From: Otis tarda
Taxonomy: Eukaryota; Chordata; Aves; Otidiformes; Otididae
Assembly: GCA_026413225.1 (NCBI GenBank)
Contig: CM048552.1
Location: 200,335,553-200,399,552, forward strand
Length of the DNA: 64,000 bases
Reading direction: 5' to 3'
Positions 48,668 to 62,291 of the stretch are shown in pieces. The position numbers were made by a program, and so were the translations under genes. Every line of letters starts with the position of its first letter. Position 1 is the stretch's first letter. The notes under the pieces were generated by a model. That model did no database searches. It was not told the DNA's origin and was given only the letters and a program-made list of their open reading frames with translations.

Positions 48668-48935
48668 CTGCAACTCGTGGTGAAGACCATGGTGGAGCGG
48701 GTTGTCCCCCTGCAGCCCATGGAGGTCCACGGAGGAGCAGAGATCCACCTGCAGCCCGTGGAGGACCCCACGCTGGAGCAGGTGGAGGCCTGAAGGAGGC
48801 TGTGGCCCATGGAGGGCCCGCTGGGACAGCTGTTCTAGAGGGACTGCACCCCGTGGAAGAGATGACCCATGCCGGAGCACTTTCACGAAGGACTGTGGCC
48901 CGTGGGAGGGACCCCAGGATGGAGCAGAGGAGGAA
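48668..48935 (+). repeat. Degenerate tandem array inside LTR
   Basis: Six units start at about 48668, 48710, 48749, 48800, 48844 and 48893 (spacing 39-51 bp). Each begins with a core resembling CTGYRGCCCRTGGAGG. A corresponding array on the minus strand of the 26803-27951 LTR lies at about 27225-27470. It is absent from the 842-bp copy at 35041. Confidence 0.75.
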
Positions 48936-49128
48936 TGCGAGGAGTTCTTCCCCCGACGATGACACAGCGGCATAAAACAGCGCGTGATGAACTGACCGCG
49001 ACCCCCATTCCCTTCCCCCCCCCCATGCCGCTTGGGAGGGGAGGTAGTATAGATAATGTTAAGCCCGGGAAGAGGGAGGGGTGGGGGGAGGTTATCTTGT
49101 TCCCTGTCTCATTCTCCTAAATTTTAGA

Positions 49129-49134
49129 AATAAA
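49129..49134 (+). terminator. LTR polyadenylation signal AATAAA
   Basis: AATAAA followed 11 bp later by a 23-nt block (49145-49167) that is conserved in all four copies of the family. Equivalent signals are at 35694-35699 and, on the minus strand, 26985-26990. Confidence 0.7.
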
Positions 49135-49316
49135 TGAATAGTTTTCCCCAAGTCGAGTCTGTTTTGCCCGTGACGGTAACTTTAAGGATTTCTCCCTGTC
49201 CTTATCTCAAACCTTGAGCCGTTTTTCTTGTATCATCTCCTCCTATTCTCTCGGAGGGTGGGGGGAGCGAGAGAGAGACTGCGTAGTCTGGTCCCGATCG
49301 GGGCTGAACTACGACA

Positions 49317-49321
49317 GTACC
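49317..49321. repeat. Target-site duplication, right copy (GTACC)
   Basis: Exact partner of 48177-48181. Confidence 0.88.
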
Positions 49322-52300
49322 TTTGACAACTGCTGAGAGGGTCAAATCTGTGGATTCCATACTGAAAAAGCACTACCCTATGTTCCCTGAACATCTGTCC
49401 CTTTCTGTACTGAGGTTTAGTTTATTTTCTCAGTATTAAGCATAAAACCTGAGCTTTGAATATTAATATTGCTTGCACCTACCACGTTTCCTTTATTCCC
49501 TTGTTTGGTTCTCACAGCTGATCTCTGCTCTTTCACTCTTTTTCTCATACAAAATATAAGCATATCTTTTTTGTACACATAAAGATTTAAAAGTGTTGTC
49601 TGTATAACTGACTGTCTTTACTACTGGAAATACTAGATAGGTTTCTTTGCTGGACTACTGCTCTAGTCCGTAGCTTGATTTCTTTCCTTGAACCATACTT
49701 AATGGGTCAGTACATTCCTGTTTCTGCAAGTTTCTGGACTAGATAATCAGAATTTTCAAACTTTCCAAACTTTTAGAGCATGCATATTTCTTTATGTACG
49801 ATTTTTATTTGGACTCATGGACTAATTGCTTCTGGATCAGGCTTATTTAGCTGTTGAAATTCATGCCCAGTTGCTGAAGTATGATTTACAGATTAGGCCA
49901 CAGAGTTGTAAAGTTCATAGCTTAGGTCTTACACTTTTCTTTCATCTTCTTCTGAGGAGAAGAGGAAAATGGATGAGTAAGGCAGTAGAAATGGACATAA
50001 ATGGATGGTCTTTCAAACAAAATACAATATAGGAAGATCCGAATTCTCTCTCTGGAAGACTTCCATGATGCCTCTGAACATCTTTTGGAGTATCTCTGTT
50101 TCCCATAACTCATATTGTTTAAGGATGTTTACCAAGGAGCATTATGGCACTGAATTTTTAATGTGCTTTGTCCTTCAGGAGGAAGATCTATACAAGCATA
50201 AATGAACATAGAACTTTTGTTCTTCTCATAAGAAAAAAGAGGAGTGATCAGTAAAACATGCGGTTCTGATTCTCCACATTTATTTTCTACGGGCTTTGTT
50301 GAATATAAAGATATTTTCAAAATGTGTGTAGCTTGGCAGAGTCAACATTTTGGAGGGCACCTGGTCATAAAAAAAAAAAGATAAAATTTATAAATACTTG
50401 ATATATAACGTAAATTAATTTAACTGATTCTTATAATGCCACTAGTTTAAACTACTTAAGGGTGTGTGTGGGAGAGTGGAGGAGGAAGGTACTCTGAATA
50501 CAAATTAGTTCCACTCTTCTTCTTCTTTTTTACCATTATACCATATACTGGCTGATGTCTCTCAATTTCTTTTGAACAAGATAGAACAGTGCAATTTAAA
50601 TAGCATCTTTTTTGTTCCTTATTTCCTGCACAATGTTGAAGCAAAACACATAGATAAGTGTAATTTTCCTCTCCTTAATAACATTATATCACTTGTGATT
50701 AACTGCTGATATTTATTTCAGTGATATTTTAGCAATGTTACTGTTGAATGTCAAAAAGCAGTCAAATCTGAGTCACATATTACATGGTAAGCTCTTCCAT
50801 AGCTCTGTTGTTACCCACAATGGATTCATGCCATTTCATCTCTGTCATTTCAGCAGCAGTCTTTTTTTTCTCAGTAAATACAAGATCATTAACTAGTCAG
50901 ATATCTGCAATTTAGTAATCTTGATTAAATTAAAGATCCCACAATTTCACTACAGTAATAATAAAGAACTTACTCAATTTTACAATAGGATAGATGTGTG
51001 GCTTTCAATGCAGGGCTTGAACAGGGCTGAAATCTAAATACCTTTTGTATACTGAAGAGTATATCTTATTCCTTTGAAATATTAAATGTCAGTTTTGTGA
51101 TCAGGCTAATATTCCGTTAGATATCTGAATGCAGACAACCAGAAAGACTAGCTATTTGCTTCTATTTTGTCTCTATTTACACCTGAAAACAGCTTATTAG
51201 GAGAAACTACTCAGAAAAGATCTTAATGAGAAAAGATTGGCTAACTTTCATCCCTGTGTGCGTCACTGAATTGTCCTGCAACTTTAGACAAAGCAGTGGG
51301 GTGGATCCCACTGCAGTGCTGAAAGGAAGTGCTCTACTGACCTGAGTAGGAAAGCTGGTACTCAGGAGTTTTCAGGCCTAAGTAGGGGTCAGGTCTAAAT
51401 ATCATGTCACCATGGATGAAGGAAGTCATTTTCTCCATCAGAAGAATGTGAATATTAGCCAAAGTCCGGGGCAAATTGATATTTTCTTTGAAAGATAAAG
51501 CCATTTGGACCCAAATTCATTATAAAACAGTTTTATGGTGCTCCCCTCAGTGTGAGTGAGTTATATTATATTAGAATAACAGTTATAACTGGATCTACTG
51601 CCATCTAATATCTATATAAGTGAAACTTAGAGAGAAATTAGAAGTAGGATTCTCTTTTTCTTTCTCTCTTTGGCTCTGTTAATTACTTAGCAACAGAACT
51701 TACGGAATTGCAGAACATTAAGTTGGAGTGACAACACCTTGTAGCTATTTTAACAGTTTAGATATGTTGCTTTTTAATCTTCACCCTCTTAAAATATTTT
51801 TTTTTTTGTAGAAGTACATATTTAAGCCCTATGCATTTCTTTAAAAGTTCATTAGAATCAGTTTCTCCTAGCACCCCTTCATCACCTTTTTGCTCTTAAA
51901 TCTGTTCCACTGCACTCCTACATGCCTTCAGTCTTACTGTGGATCAAGGACAGTAGATTCATCCAAGGAATGTAAACACAAACCCAAAGCACTTTATAAG
52001 CAGATATTGTCTTAAAACCCTGAGCTTGGTGACTTGTATTTTGATTTTCTGCATGCTATTATGGTTGAAGTCTTTGAGATACTAGTATGTAGAAAATGTT
52101 TTAGCTCTGGGAAAAGAAAACATATAACTAAAAGTCTCAACTGTAAGTGATCCTAGGTGAATGCAACAAGTTACAGTCTTTTCTGCCCTCTTGTCACTGC
52201 TAGCTGCAGAGAAACAGAGCTAAATGGAGCTAGCGAGTCTATTCTAATACAACAACAAGCTTACTGCCTTGTATTAGGAAAGATCTTCATAGAAAAGACT

Positions 52301-54071
52301 ACTCTCACTTGAAAATTAACTTTTCTTGCCTCTAGCTGCTGCTGCCAAGTGTCACAGCCTGGATCCATCTGGGTATACCCATACCACTAAATAACACAGG
52401 GTAGAGTCAGCTCTGTAGCTGTGAGACAGCTGAATGGCAGAACTTGTGCTCACAAAGGTGCTGCCTCTGCCCTTCCAAGAAAAGAGTAACTGTGTCCAAT
52501 TGCCCTTTGGGAATGGTGTCTGTCATGTATTATCCATTGGGCACTATCTGGCAGAGTGCTAATTTCCATGAACGAACTGGATGTGAGATAGAAGGCTAAT
52601 GAAGGAGTACGAACCCTCACAAGTCAATTGTGTAGCTCATACTACAGACCTTTTAAATTTCCTTGTATAAGCATATCCAGCATGTCTGTCATGCCTGATG
52701 CAGAAAAAAAGTAACAAAGCTTTCTTCTACATAAAATAGATCCCATCCTGAGCTTTAATTTAAATTGCATAGAAACCTTAAGTTCATTGATTTATGTTGG
52801 ATACGTGAATTTTAGACATATATATGTGGCTGTGCACATATGTGGACGCATAACTACATAATTGCACTAGCATCCTTGCAAATCCAATTTGGTTCTAATA
52901 GACAAGCTGTGCTGTTTTCTTATCAATCATCATTACCACTGATATGAAATGACAGGTTAGAAAAGTTGCATATCCTCTGCCTAACAGGAGCCAGGAGATG
53001 ACAATTTCAGAGGGAGGTGTAAAAAGGTTTTAAAATAAAAAATAAGATCCTATAAGCCAAATTATTTCCATAGCTACACCTCTGAGCATTTAGTAAGATT
53101 TCACAGCTGCCAACAAGAATTGAAATTGGCCTGTATGGTCTTTCTTACTGTTTGTGATGGAAGGGAGAGAAATAAGCCACTCTTATTCTCTTATTCTCAG
53201 GATTTGTGGCTTTACAGTGGTAGCCACTCTTAAACCTTGTAAAAAAAAAAGGAAAAAGATAGCATGCATACAGTCTCCAAACATTAAAATCTACCAAGAC
53301 TTAGAGGCATCTCTAAGTCATAATTCAGTGTACTGGGAGGATTTTTCTTCTGTGCAAATTTACCTTGATTCTGTATTTGGAGCCATGCCATATACACACA
53401 ATCAAGTAAAAATCTAGTCCTTCCCATTTTACACTGCATGAGTGGCTAGTGTAGATATACCTATTTAGTCACCATCTAGAGAAAAATATTACATTTCCTT
53501 AGCTGTCTTTCTACTGGTGCTTTAGGAAAAGGATTTCAAACTGATATGGAAGCATATGGACACTATTAGATTTCATCATACATGTGAATATGATTAATAT
53601 TTGTTACAGTGGAACTGGAAAATAACTGCATAAGTGGCTTCCATCTCATCTAACTTTAAACGTATGATTTAATCTATACTTCTACATGCTTGTCATAGGT
53701 AATGGAGAAACACAGGCAATTAAGAGAACACACTGTACTATGGAAAGGTGTATATCTACATTAATCACCTTCTGCATGCTTGTAATTATCTTCATTGAAT
53801 TTGGAGGGAGATTAGAAGTTGGATTCCTTCTTCCTAAATGCAAATCCTGCTGATATATATACATGTCTACATCTTACCTAGGCTCTCTCTATACTCAGTG
53901 GGGACAAAAGGACATTTCTTCAGTGTGATTCATCAGGTGCTGAAGTAGAGACACAAGTAAGGTGATTGAATTGTTCTTTCCATATAGCTATACCGGAAGG
54001 TTATGGTTTTCCACACAGTTTAGATAACTACATTACAGACATTCAAAGTCAGGTGAAATAGGAATTTCGGT
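49322..54071. other. Repeat-poor interval, no gene seen
   Basis: About 4.7 kb with no recognised gene or interspersed repeat. Simple tracts: A run at 50370-50380, T run at 51799-51809. Open frames are all under 90 codons. Confidence 0.5.
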
Positions 54072-54176
54072 GAACTGGAAACTAGATGACTTGTTTAGAC
54101 TGAACACCTTACTTCCACAGCAGATCAATTCCGTATGATCTCTTCCAATTCCAATTCATAGTCTGTATTCTATGCA
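54072..54176 (+). mobile_element. Possible decayed CR1 3' end, plus strand
   Basis: The run 'gaactggaaactagatgac' followed by 'gtatgatctcttccaattcc' and 'ctgtattctatgc' resembles the plus-strand CR1 3' UTR and tail. The match is weak and short. Confidence 0.35.
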
Positions 54177-57100
54177 TAAGCAGGTTAATAATACATAGTA
54201 ACAACCTCATTTCAACTCTTTTCACAGTGCCAGAAACTCTTCAGAACTGTTGATTACTAGTCAAATAGATCTGAAAGCACTTTAGAGAATATTTGTGGGA
54301 AGAAAATTCTATGTTTGAGTATCTGTAGTGGAAAAATGATACAGTTAGGGAAGCATATTTGAAGATGCATCCCAGAAGTAATCTGGAGAGTTTCACTTCC
54401 TTCTGTTGTGTGCAAGCATACAACCCTGCAACAAAGACCTCCCACTTTCCTAACGGGATGCAATCTTAGTGGGCCATGTGGTCTTTTACACAAGATTGAC
54501 ACAGTTAATACTAGGGATATGAGATTACTGTTCGGATATTTTTTTCAGAAAACACTTTTAAAATGAGAAATAAACTCTAAATGTTATTTGGTGGTTAAAG
54601 TTGGAGAGGATGTGGAGGAGGCTAGGTTTTGTGTGTTTTATCTTTTTATAAGCAAGACAAGCAAGAAGTCCCCTTCCCTCATTGGCAAAACAGCCCCTAG
54701 TCGTAACACTGATGTATTAGAGCTTAAGCAAAGAGCAGTATCAGCAACAATAATTGGGTCTAAAAGCTGGAGGTAGATAGCAAGAGTACATGTGCAATTT
54801 AATTGCTGGATTTACCTCTAATAAATTTCATTCAAATTCTCTCCCCAAAGCACAGGTTTCAAGAGCCAAGACTTTGTCCCCATAATCTGCTTTTAGCTAT
54901 CCTCTCTAGAGAGAAATATATATGTTTCTCCCATTTGTTCAAAGTGCTGATCAGTAGCTTTCTTTTCATGTAGAGACTTGGATTTGATTTGTTGAGATGC
55001 TTATGGAGCTTCTGGCAGATGTATTAGAGAACATGAGATTCCTGCCTTACATGTCTTTTGGATCGTTTATTCCATATGCTATATTCCTCCCACTCAACAT
55101 AAAGAAGAAGATTTATCTCAAATTTATTCTTTCCAAGAACATAACTTCCTCAAGATTTGGAAATCTGAATCTAACAAAATGAAACATCCCTGGACACTGG
55201 GAAAGATTTTGTTGTTCTTTGGGGCTTCCATGTCAAAGAGGCTATTCTGAACATTTTTGTTCATGGAAAATGTATAACAAGAAACTTGTCTGACTTCATT
55301 TAATTGTATCCCTTATATGACTTTGGCAGAAGCAAATATTCCACCTAGCTTAAATGATACTTCTCAATATTTGGCTAACAACTACCATGCCTGCCAGCAA
55401 TGTAGGTATGAAATTATTAACATAATTGACTGGTTTCAGATATATTAATGGCAAAATTAAAGGGATCATAGCTTGGACAATGAAGAAATAGCTCAACAGT
55501 TAACACAGCATATTCATATTTTGTAAGAGTTTTCCATTATTATAGTAAGTCAATATATTGTTTCAAAGATTGTTAAAGATTAGCAGAAATTTGCAACTTC
55601 AATGTGAAGTAATTAGATAAGTTGCTTCTTGGAAACAAGACTAATGAACTGAATCCTCCTGAATAGTTATGGCGTGTCACATTTTTCACTTTACCGCTGC
55701 CTCTCTAGCAGTGAGGAAGATTGTGGAGGGCTATCGTTTGTCTGGAATTTACTGCTTACTATTTCCTGATAGCAATCACCAAATGTTGGTTTGCCACATC
55801 CATGTGTTTCAAAATGCAGAGTCAACGTCTTTAGGCAGAGATGGAGTGATGTTGTGTGCAGGTGGGTTGTCTGCTTCTTGGTAGATGTAGGCCTCATCCT
55901 GAGGCCAATGGAACAACAGTGGAGGAAACTGAACCGTTGGGAGCCAAAATTTTATTCTGTCAGAGGGATATATGTGACCAGAGACTTTTAGGGGAGTATT
56001 CCATGCCAAAATGGGTAGGAACATCTTCCAAGAGACTGTGGCCACGGGTGACAGACACTGTGGCAAGGACACAACGAATAAAGCAGCAAAATCTATTTCA
56101 AAAAGCATCCAAAACGTACTACATACAGGCAGCAGAAACCACAACACACGTACTCAAACTCCTGTGCTGCCCATTGTCTGGTCAGAGTGCAACCTATGGC
56201 AAAAAAAAAAGGAAAGCTGAGATGGGGAGGAGGGAGGATAGAATTTATAGATACGTATACAAGTGCTCACATATTTGTTTGTGCTCTTTTTTTTACCTAA
56301 TATTCAAATTAGTTATGGTATGTTTGTGCTGGTTGGCAATAAAACAAGCAAAATGTCATGACCACAGGCTGTTTTGCCTTAAAAGTGTATTTCAGAATAT
56401 CTTGACAACCATTTAAGTAAACATGCTTTTGTTTTATAATGAGATAAGCTTATTTATGCAATATTGAGAATTTCCAATGATTTACTGAAAATTAAGAAAA
56501 ACATTGTATTGGGTTCTATTAGGGAATAGACTATTCTCTACTAGCTTTAGAATTTATAGAATTGCTGCTTTCACCTTACCTGCCGTAATGGGTGAAATGA
56601 AAACTTTTTGTAAGCACCAAGAGAAAAAGTAAAGACACATGATGTTATTTAAGCATCAATATGATTGGTACAAGGCTCAAGGGTTACCTGCAAGTGTGAG
56701 TTTAATGAATTCAAGTTCAGGCAGATATTGGATTTATGGATGTTGACAGAGAGTCATGTGTGTCTCATGCACTGCCATAAACCAGCAGTGCTTATGAAGT
56801 TCTTAGACACGCTAGCTGGAGGTTGAGAAAAAAGAGATAATAAAATAAATATGGTCTCAAAGCCCCAGGTAATGAAACTATTGGAGCTCTGCCATGCTAT
56901 AGTGAAGCTAAAATCAAATGCAAGCTAAGTGCTGAAGGTGTTTACAGAAACATGCTGTTCCGGATTGCTGTTCTCATGGGTGCTGCCCCTATTAGAAGAT
57001 GCTTCATTTGAAGACTCTGCAACAGAGTGTCTGCATAAAAAGCAACCACTTTAGCTGTCTCTATAAACCGAGAAAAAATTATTGGTACACCAAAATTGTT

Positions 57101-58062
57101 GTTTTCTCTTTCAGAAATATTTGCTTTGTTTTTTTTTTTTCTCAAATTGATTGCATATTTTAGAATGTAAAGAACTTTGTCTAAGCACAGAGCAATGATA
57201 TAAGACAAGATCAAGAAGTTGTCAATGGAGTCATATAAATTAAAGAAAAGTTTTTGCTGCAATTAGGTAGGTTTTCATGTATACGACCAGCCCTTATTCC
57301 TTTGCAGAAAAGTGCATGAGGACTGGAATACCTATAGCTTTATAATGTAAAGTCAGATAAATGCAGTATGATAGACCACAGTATAAAACATCCCACCACG
57401 TCGTTCTTCAAAGCAGAATCATTTTCAGATGCAAAAATGATTAAAATAATTTTTTTGAGGAAAATTATTTAAAAGCTTTCTTTTTCAAATTTCCCTGAAA
57501 AAATTATTGCCTAGATTGAAAATTTCAGTTTCACTGTTCTTATAATTTTTTTGAGTTCTCTACATTTTGTTGAAGTCCTGCTTGAAAAGTATAATCCATT
57601 AACATGTCATTAACAATGACATCTCTGCTGCTCTGGTCACATTTTGTTATTCACTGCTTATATATGCAAGAATAATTTTCCTGGCATTTCGTTATTATTC
57701 TACTACTTACCATATATGTAGCTATCATAGGTCCTTTTCAGAGTCACTGAATTCCAAAGGACAACCCTCATTTATCTATGAGACTTACATTCTTTACTTC
57801 TGGATTTTTATCCTTTAGTATCATTCATGATCCCATTTTGCCAAATGATCCAGTCACTCTAACATGGTCCTGTGCCTATGGCTAGCTGTGACTCTACCGT
57901 ATGTTGAAGTTGTTGGAAAGTTTTGCAAGTAACAATTATCCATTTTTTTTCTGGTTCATAATATTTTCCTACTGATTTATCATTATTTTCCACTTACAAT
58001 TAATTTCTGCATAAATCATATAAATAATAAACTATAACACATAAAGGCAAATAACCCACTAA
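54177..58062. other. Repeat-poor interval with one longer orphan open frame
   Basis: About 3.9 kb without a recognised repeat. It contains a 186-codon plus-strand open frame at 55856-56416 with no recognisable domain; its C-terminal part holds a Cys- and Phe-rich hydrophobic stretch (about residues 137-163). It is read as chance rather than a gene. Confidence 0.45.
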
Positions 58063-58325
58063 ATCACAGACTCATAAACTAATTTAGGTTAGAATGGACA
58101 TCTAGGGCCCTCTTGATCTTTCACTTTTCCCAAAGCAAGGCCATATGGGACCAGATTCCACAGGTTCAATTGAATTTCATATATCTATAAGAAAATTCAC
58201 AGCTTCTCAGGGCGAGTTATTCCAGTATTTGACTACCCTCATTGTGAGAAAATTTCTCCTAATATCTTATTGAAATTTTACATTTTACAACTTTTGTCCA
58301 TTGGCTCCTGCCCTCTTACCGTAAA
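58063..58325 (-). mobile_element. Diverged CR1 LINE 3'-end fragment
   Basis: Reverse complement of a CR1 3' UTR: decayed octamers at 58064-58080, 'aatttaggttagaatggacatctag', then 'tattccagtatttgactaccctcattgtgagaaaatttctcctaatat' and 'ccattggctcctgccct'. Old, with many substitutions, and no coding potential. Confidence 0.8.
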
Positions 58326-58754
58326 CATATGAGAAGAGTCCACTTATCATTAGGTAGCTGAAGGCAGCAGCAGTAGCTATAAGCAATATCAGACAATTAA
58401 AATCTCAAATTTACACACTATGTAAGGCTCAAAGTGGTTTAACATTTAAGCAAATGTACTATTGATTGCTCTAATGCTTCCGGTTTGAAACTGGAACTGA
58501 GTAGAGGACAAAGCCAAATGACAGAGAACTCAACCACAGCCAAACCTGAGATCCCATTAAAATATCATGTCCCTTACAAGTTTAATTTCCATAAAACCTT
58601 TGTCTTTTGTATAGTTTTTACCTCCTGACTTTTAATTTCAGAGGCCAATCATTCCTCTATTAGCCCTACTTTGGTAATTTCATAACAGGGTTGCACAAAA
58701 TCCTCTGCATGAGAAACACTGAAATTACTCAGGATTTGAAGATTCTTACTCAAT

Positions 58755-58925
58755 GAGGTATCTATGGAAATCTGATGCATTAGATGACCTACTGAAATTT
58801 AAGGAACTAATTATGACCTATAAAACCTTACACAGCTTGAGACCAATCCACTTGAGAAACTATAGCACTCTCACTGCCACTGACGTTTGTGGCAGCAAAG
58901 CTCAAGCTGTTTCCCTCTCCTTGTA
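58755..58925 (+). mobile_element. Possible L2-type LINE ORF2 remnant
   Basis: A plus-strand frame through about 58762-58858 reads LLKFKELIMTYKTLHSLRP, which resembles the conserved L2/Rex-type RT C-terminal motif (LTYKALHGL.P..L type). The frame stays open for about 50 codons and then stops. One short motif supports the call, so it is tentative. Confidence 0.4.
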
Positions 58926-61900
58926 AAGGAAAAGTATGCACCCAGCTGAACATTGCCTGCAGCATTTCCTAGATGCTCACATTTTCTTCAGAATTCACTC
59001 TGCAACAGCTACATTTGTACTCTGGAGAAAACTGAATATGACCAGGAGGAACACAGAGGGAGTAGGTGTTTTCCTGCTTTGGGAACTGATTTAAGTGATG
59101 ATGAGGTGTAATTTAGTGATATTTAATGTATAATTAAATATTAGGCCAGCTAGAGCCTTGTATAATGTCTTTATTATATTAAAAGGAAATGAATAAATAA
59201 ACATAATCAGCTCCATTACTAATTCATTGGTGATTTATTGAGGTTACAGTTTTGTAATGCCACAGATGCAGAGGCACCACATTGGGCTCTCTGTAGCTCG
59301 GGTCTGGAAGACCTGACTAGGTTGGGAAATATGCTGGGCAAATGTGTCCGTATTTACTATGTCTACATTGCTAAGGAAAGACATCTGGGGACTGATAACT
59401 GCCATGGCCAAGTATGTCGCCTAGCTTATGCCCATAATAAGTAGGACATTTATCCTGAAGCAAAAAAAGTGGGATTATCTGAACCCTGAGAGGGAGCTAG
59501 CAGTTCAGTCATCTGGGTAATGCGGGAATCTAATACTCCAATTCAGTCACTGGCCCTCTTTTATTTAACAGTATAGGTATATTTCTATCTCTAGAAATAT
59601 TAAAAACTTGACTAAACAAGTCCTCAAAGAACCTGATGCAACTAGATCTACCCTGAGCAAAATTGAATTTGGTGATCTATGGAAGTCCTTTATGGTTTAA
59701 ATTATTCCAAGATTTTATGAGTAATTATTTCCAAGGACAACATGATCATGTCTAAACTAGTTAGTTTTATGTGAGTTTGCTCTTGAGTGTTGAGGTCAAT
59801 TGAAACAGAACACCCTGTGTCCACAGCGTTAAACTCCTCTTAAGCTCCTGCCTGTTGAGAACGTTACCCGTGCTAGCCTCTGCAGTATGCCTGAGAATCA
59901 TTCTGTGGTTCTGTGGAAAAATCTGGCCTAGATTAATAAAAAGCCTGCCAGGGACAATGCTAACAATTTCACAGGGTGTACTATCAAGTTCCAGTACCTG
60001 GGAATGTTCCCAGGACCTGATTACTTGACTTGTACAGGAATAGCATTTAAGACAAGACTTCAGGATCTCAGCAGTCTTCATGCCAGGTGTTGTATGGTTT
60101 TGGTTTTTTTTCCTCTTTTGTGGGGTCTCACATTTCTTCAGGATGCTAGTTGCATTGTCTTGGATTCAGGTGGACTCACACCCCATACTTATGTTTGAAA
60201 ACTAAATCAGATCCAGCACTGTGATTAGGTACACGGTTATATTGACACGGTATGGTTTTGACCCAGGACACCTAGCAATGTATAGACAAAACCAAGGCAC
60301 CACTCTGGGTCGTGCTGGCCAAGGTCTGCTCCTGATGGGCAGTAAGGACAAGGTCATCTTACTTGGAGGACAAGAGAGAGTTTAATCATGGAGACAGGTG
60401 TTATGGTGTGCAATTTGCCTTCAGAGTGGTCCCAGTCTACTTTGTTTACCAACATAGACATAGTACTGATAGCAAGGACCGGATCCTGACAAAACCATTT
60501 ACTTAGAACTCAGGAATGTTGATCAAGATCCACACTCATTTGCTTTTCCTCATGGAGAATTTTGCAAGGTAAATAGAAAGACTGAGTTTTCCTGAAGTTT
60601 GGTATGTCTTGAGATGATTAATAAAGAACTGGAGGGTGAAAAGGATAAGTTTGACATTTCCATAGATGTGTAGCTCAAATGTAAGTATTATCTAAAAGAT
60701 GACTACACATTTCCAGACTTGCAGTATTACAGAACAATGTACACTGGATGCTTCTGAGACACTTATTTCTGTAAAACACATTTTTCCTAAATTTACTTAT
60801 AGGGTAAATTTGATGTCTTGTAAAATAAACTGATGCCAATTCCACTACAAACCTTGCTATTCCTTTAAATCCTCAGTAAAGCTACGGTGAGTTTCTAGGT
60901 CTTGTCTTTTGGACTGCCTCATTGAACCTTGTCTTTTCAATCTTTAAATTACTTCTCCTTTTAAATGTTCATAATTCTGTACAGAAACAGGAATGCTTAG
61001 TACTTCCCAACAATTTTTTTAATACTTTTTGACCAAAGTGTGTGAGGTTATTACAAGGTTAAAATGTTATGTGCCTTACCATTTTCAAAAAACTTCAGCT
61101 GCAGGATCTTGAGTTATGTTATCTGTCCTCTTAAATACGCTCTTTGTAACCTCAGAATAGCAGCAGCACATCTTGTTCCACTTGGCAGCTGGGTGAACAA
61201 CATGAACAGACAGCAGACACTAAAAGGGGACACAGGACTGAAAATAGGCTTTTTTGATTTTTCCTGCTTATTTGCTGACAGATGGTTTCCAATAGAATTC
61301 CTCAAGTGTTTCCTACTACATTGCAGGTAAATAAAAGTTTGAAGTGTCCTTAGACCAATCTTTGTGCAGTAGTGTGATGTGTTCAAACAGCAGGTATGAA
61401 ATATTCAAATAACTCTGAAAATGTTTTTGCAGGGATCAACAGCATTGTTGGTTATTTATCATAATTATAATAACCATTCAGATCATTTTGATGTTAATGT
61501 CTTACTCTTTTTTTTTTGTAAAGGAGCATATGAAAGTCAATTAAGAGGTTTTGCTTTTTGTTGGTTTGTGGTTAGCTGGGAATGAATCTTCATCTACAAA
61601 ATATTTTACAGAGAAAATAGTGGAAGAAAGTTTGCTTGCTTTTATTTCATTTAGTTGGACATGGTGAGTCATTTGAAATAACAAATGTGTAAGACAGTGA
61701 ATGCTGACCACAGCTGAGTTCAGATCTGAATTATTTATGGATAACCAAAATGCAACTCAGCCAATCAAGATCCAAACTTCAGATTATTCACCTGCCAAAT
61801 ATGTTTCAATAATAGATTTCTACAGAGCTCACTGAACCTTCCTAACATTGATATAAGTTATGACAGTACCAAGAATTCTCATAACATTAAAACTGAATGG

Positions 61901-62291
61901 AGAGATATCTGTAGGAACATAACTCCTGAACTATAATAACTTGGCATCAATGATAATGACATTTCAAGACAGGAATTATAATGCTGTTGGGAAAAAAAAA
62001 GCGGAGTAAATTTAATTTCAACACACTGCTTCAGCAGGATGGGATTTTTCTAAGCCTTTCTACATAATGATATAAGTTAATTGAAAATACTTGTTCTGTT
62101 TGGTTTTTTTTTTTTTCAGTTCACTGCATTTATACTTAATAGCTAATATGCTTTGAACTACACTAAAGTCCTTTTTCAAGAGATTTTATAGGGTCTTGAA
62201 GCACTGTCATATCTCTGGGTAGCAAGTTTTAAAATACTTATTATGTATCTAAGTATTAATAAAAACTATCAATACTTCAAAGTTTTCAAGT
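58926..62291. other. Repeat-poor interval, no gene seen
   Basis: About 3.4 kb with no recognised repeat or exon. Open frames of up to 104 codons (59767-60081, minus) have no motif. A T run occurs at 62104-62116. Confidence 0.5.

Larger units (their letters stand above)
48182..49316 (+). mobile_element. Solo LTR of an endogenous retrovirus, family 1, complete
   Basis: A 1135-bp plus-strand LTR with exact 5-bp GTACC duplications. It starts TGTTCTGGTTTTGTTAG and ends CTACGACA. It has a palindromic CCAATTGG, a TATTTAA box about 173 bp from the 5' end and AATAAA about 180 bp from the 3' end, giving a U3 of mid length and a long R. Between 48668 and 48935 it carries six degenerate units of a tandem array. 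It is the most complete family-1 copy with intact ends. The 231-codon open frame on its minus strand (48278-48973) is a product of GC-rich sequence. No gag-pol-env flanks it. Confidence 0.95.

Noticed and set aside
48278..48973. 231-codon open frame antisense to the LTR
   Set aside because: Lies wholly within the LTR on its antisense strand; its Pro/Ser/Gly-rich composition follows from the GC-rich tandem array, and equivalent frames in the sister LTRs differ in length.
35041..49316. A provirus bounded by the two plus-strand family-1 LTRs
   Set aside because: Each has its own distinct target duplication (GACAT and GTACC), and the 12 kb between them is host DNA with CR1 copies.
55856..56416. 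186-codon plus-strand open frame
   Set aside because: No recognisable domain, low-complexity basic and hydrophobic patches, no supporting exon signals; length is within chance for 64 kb of six-frame sequence.
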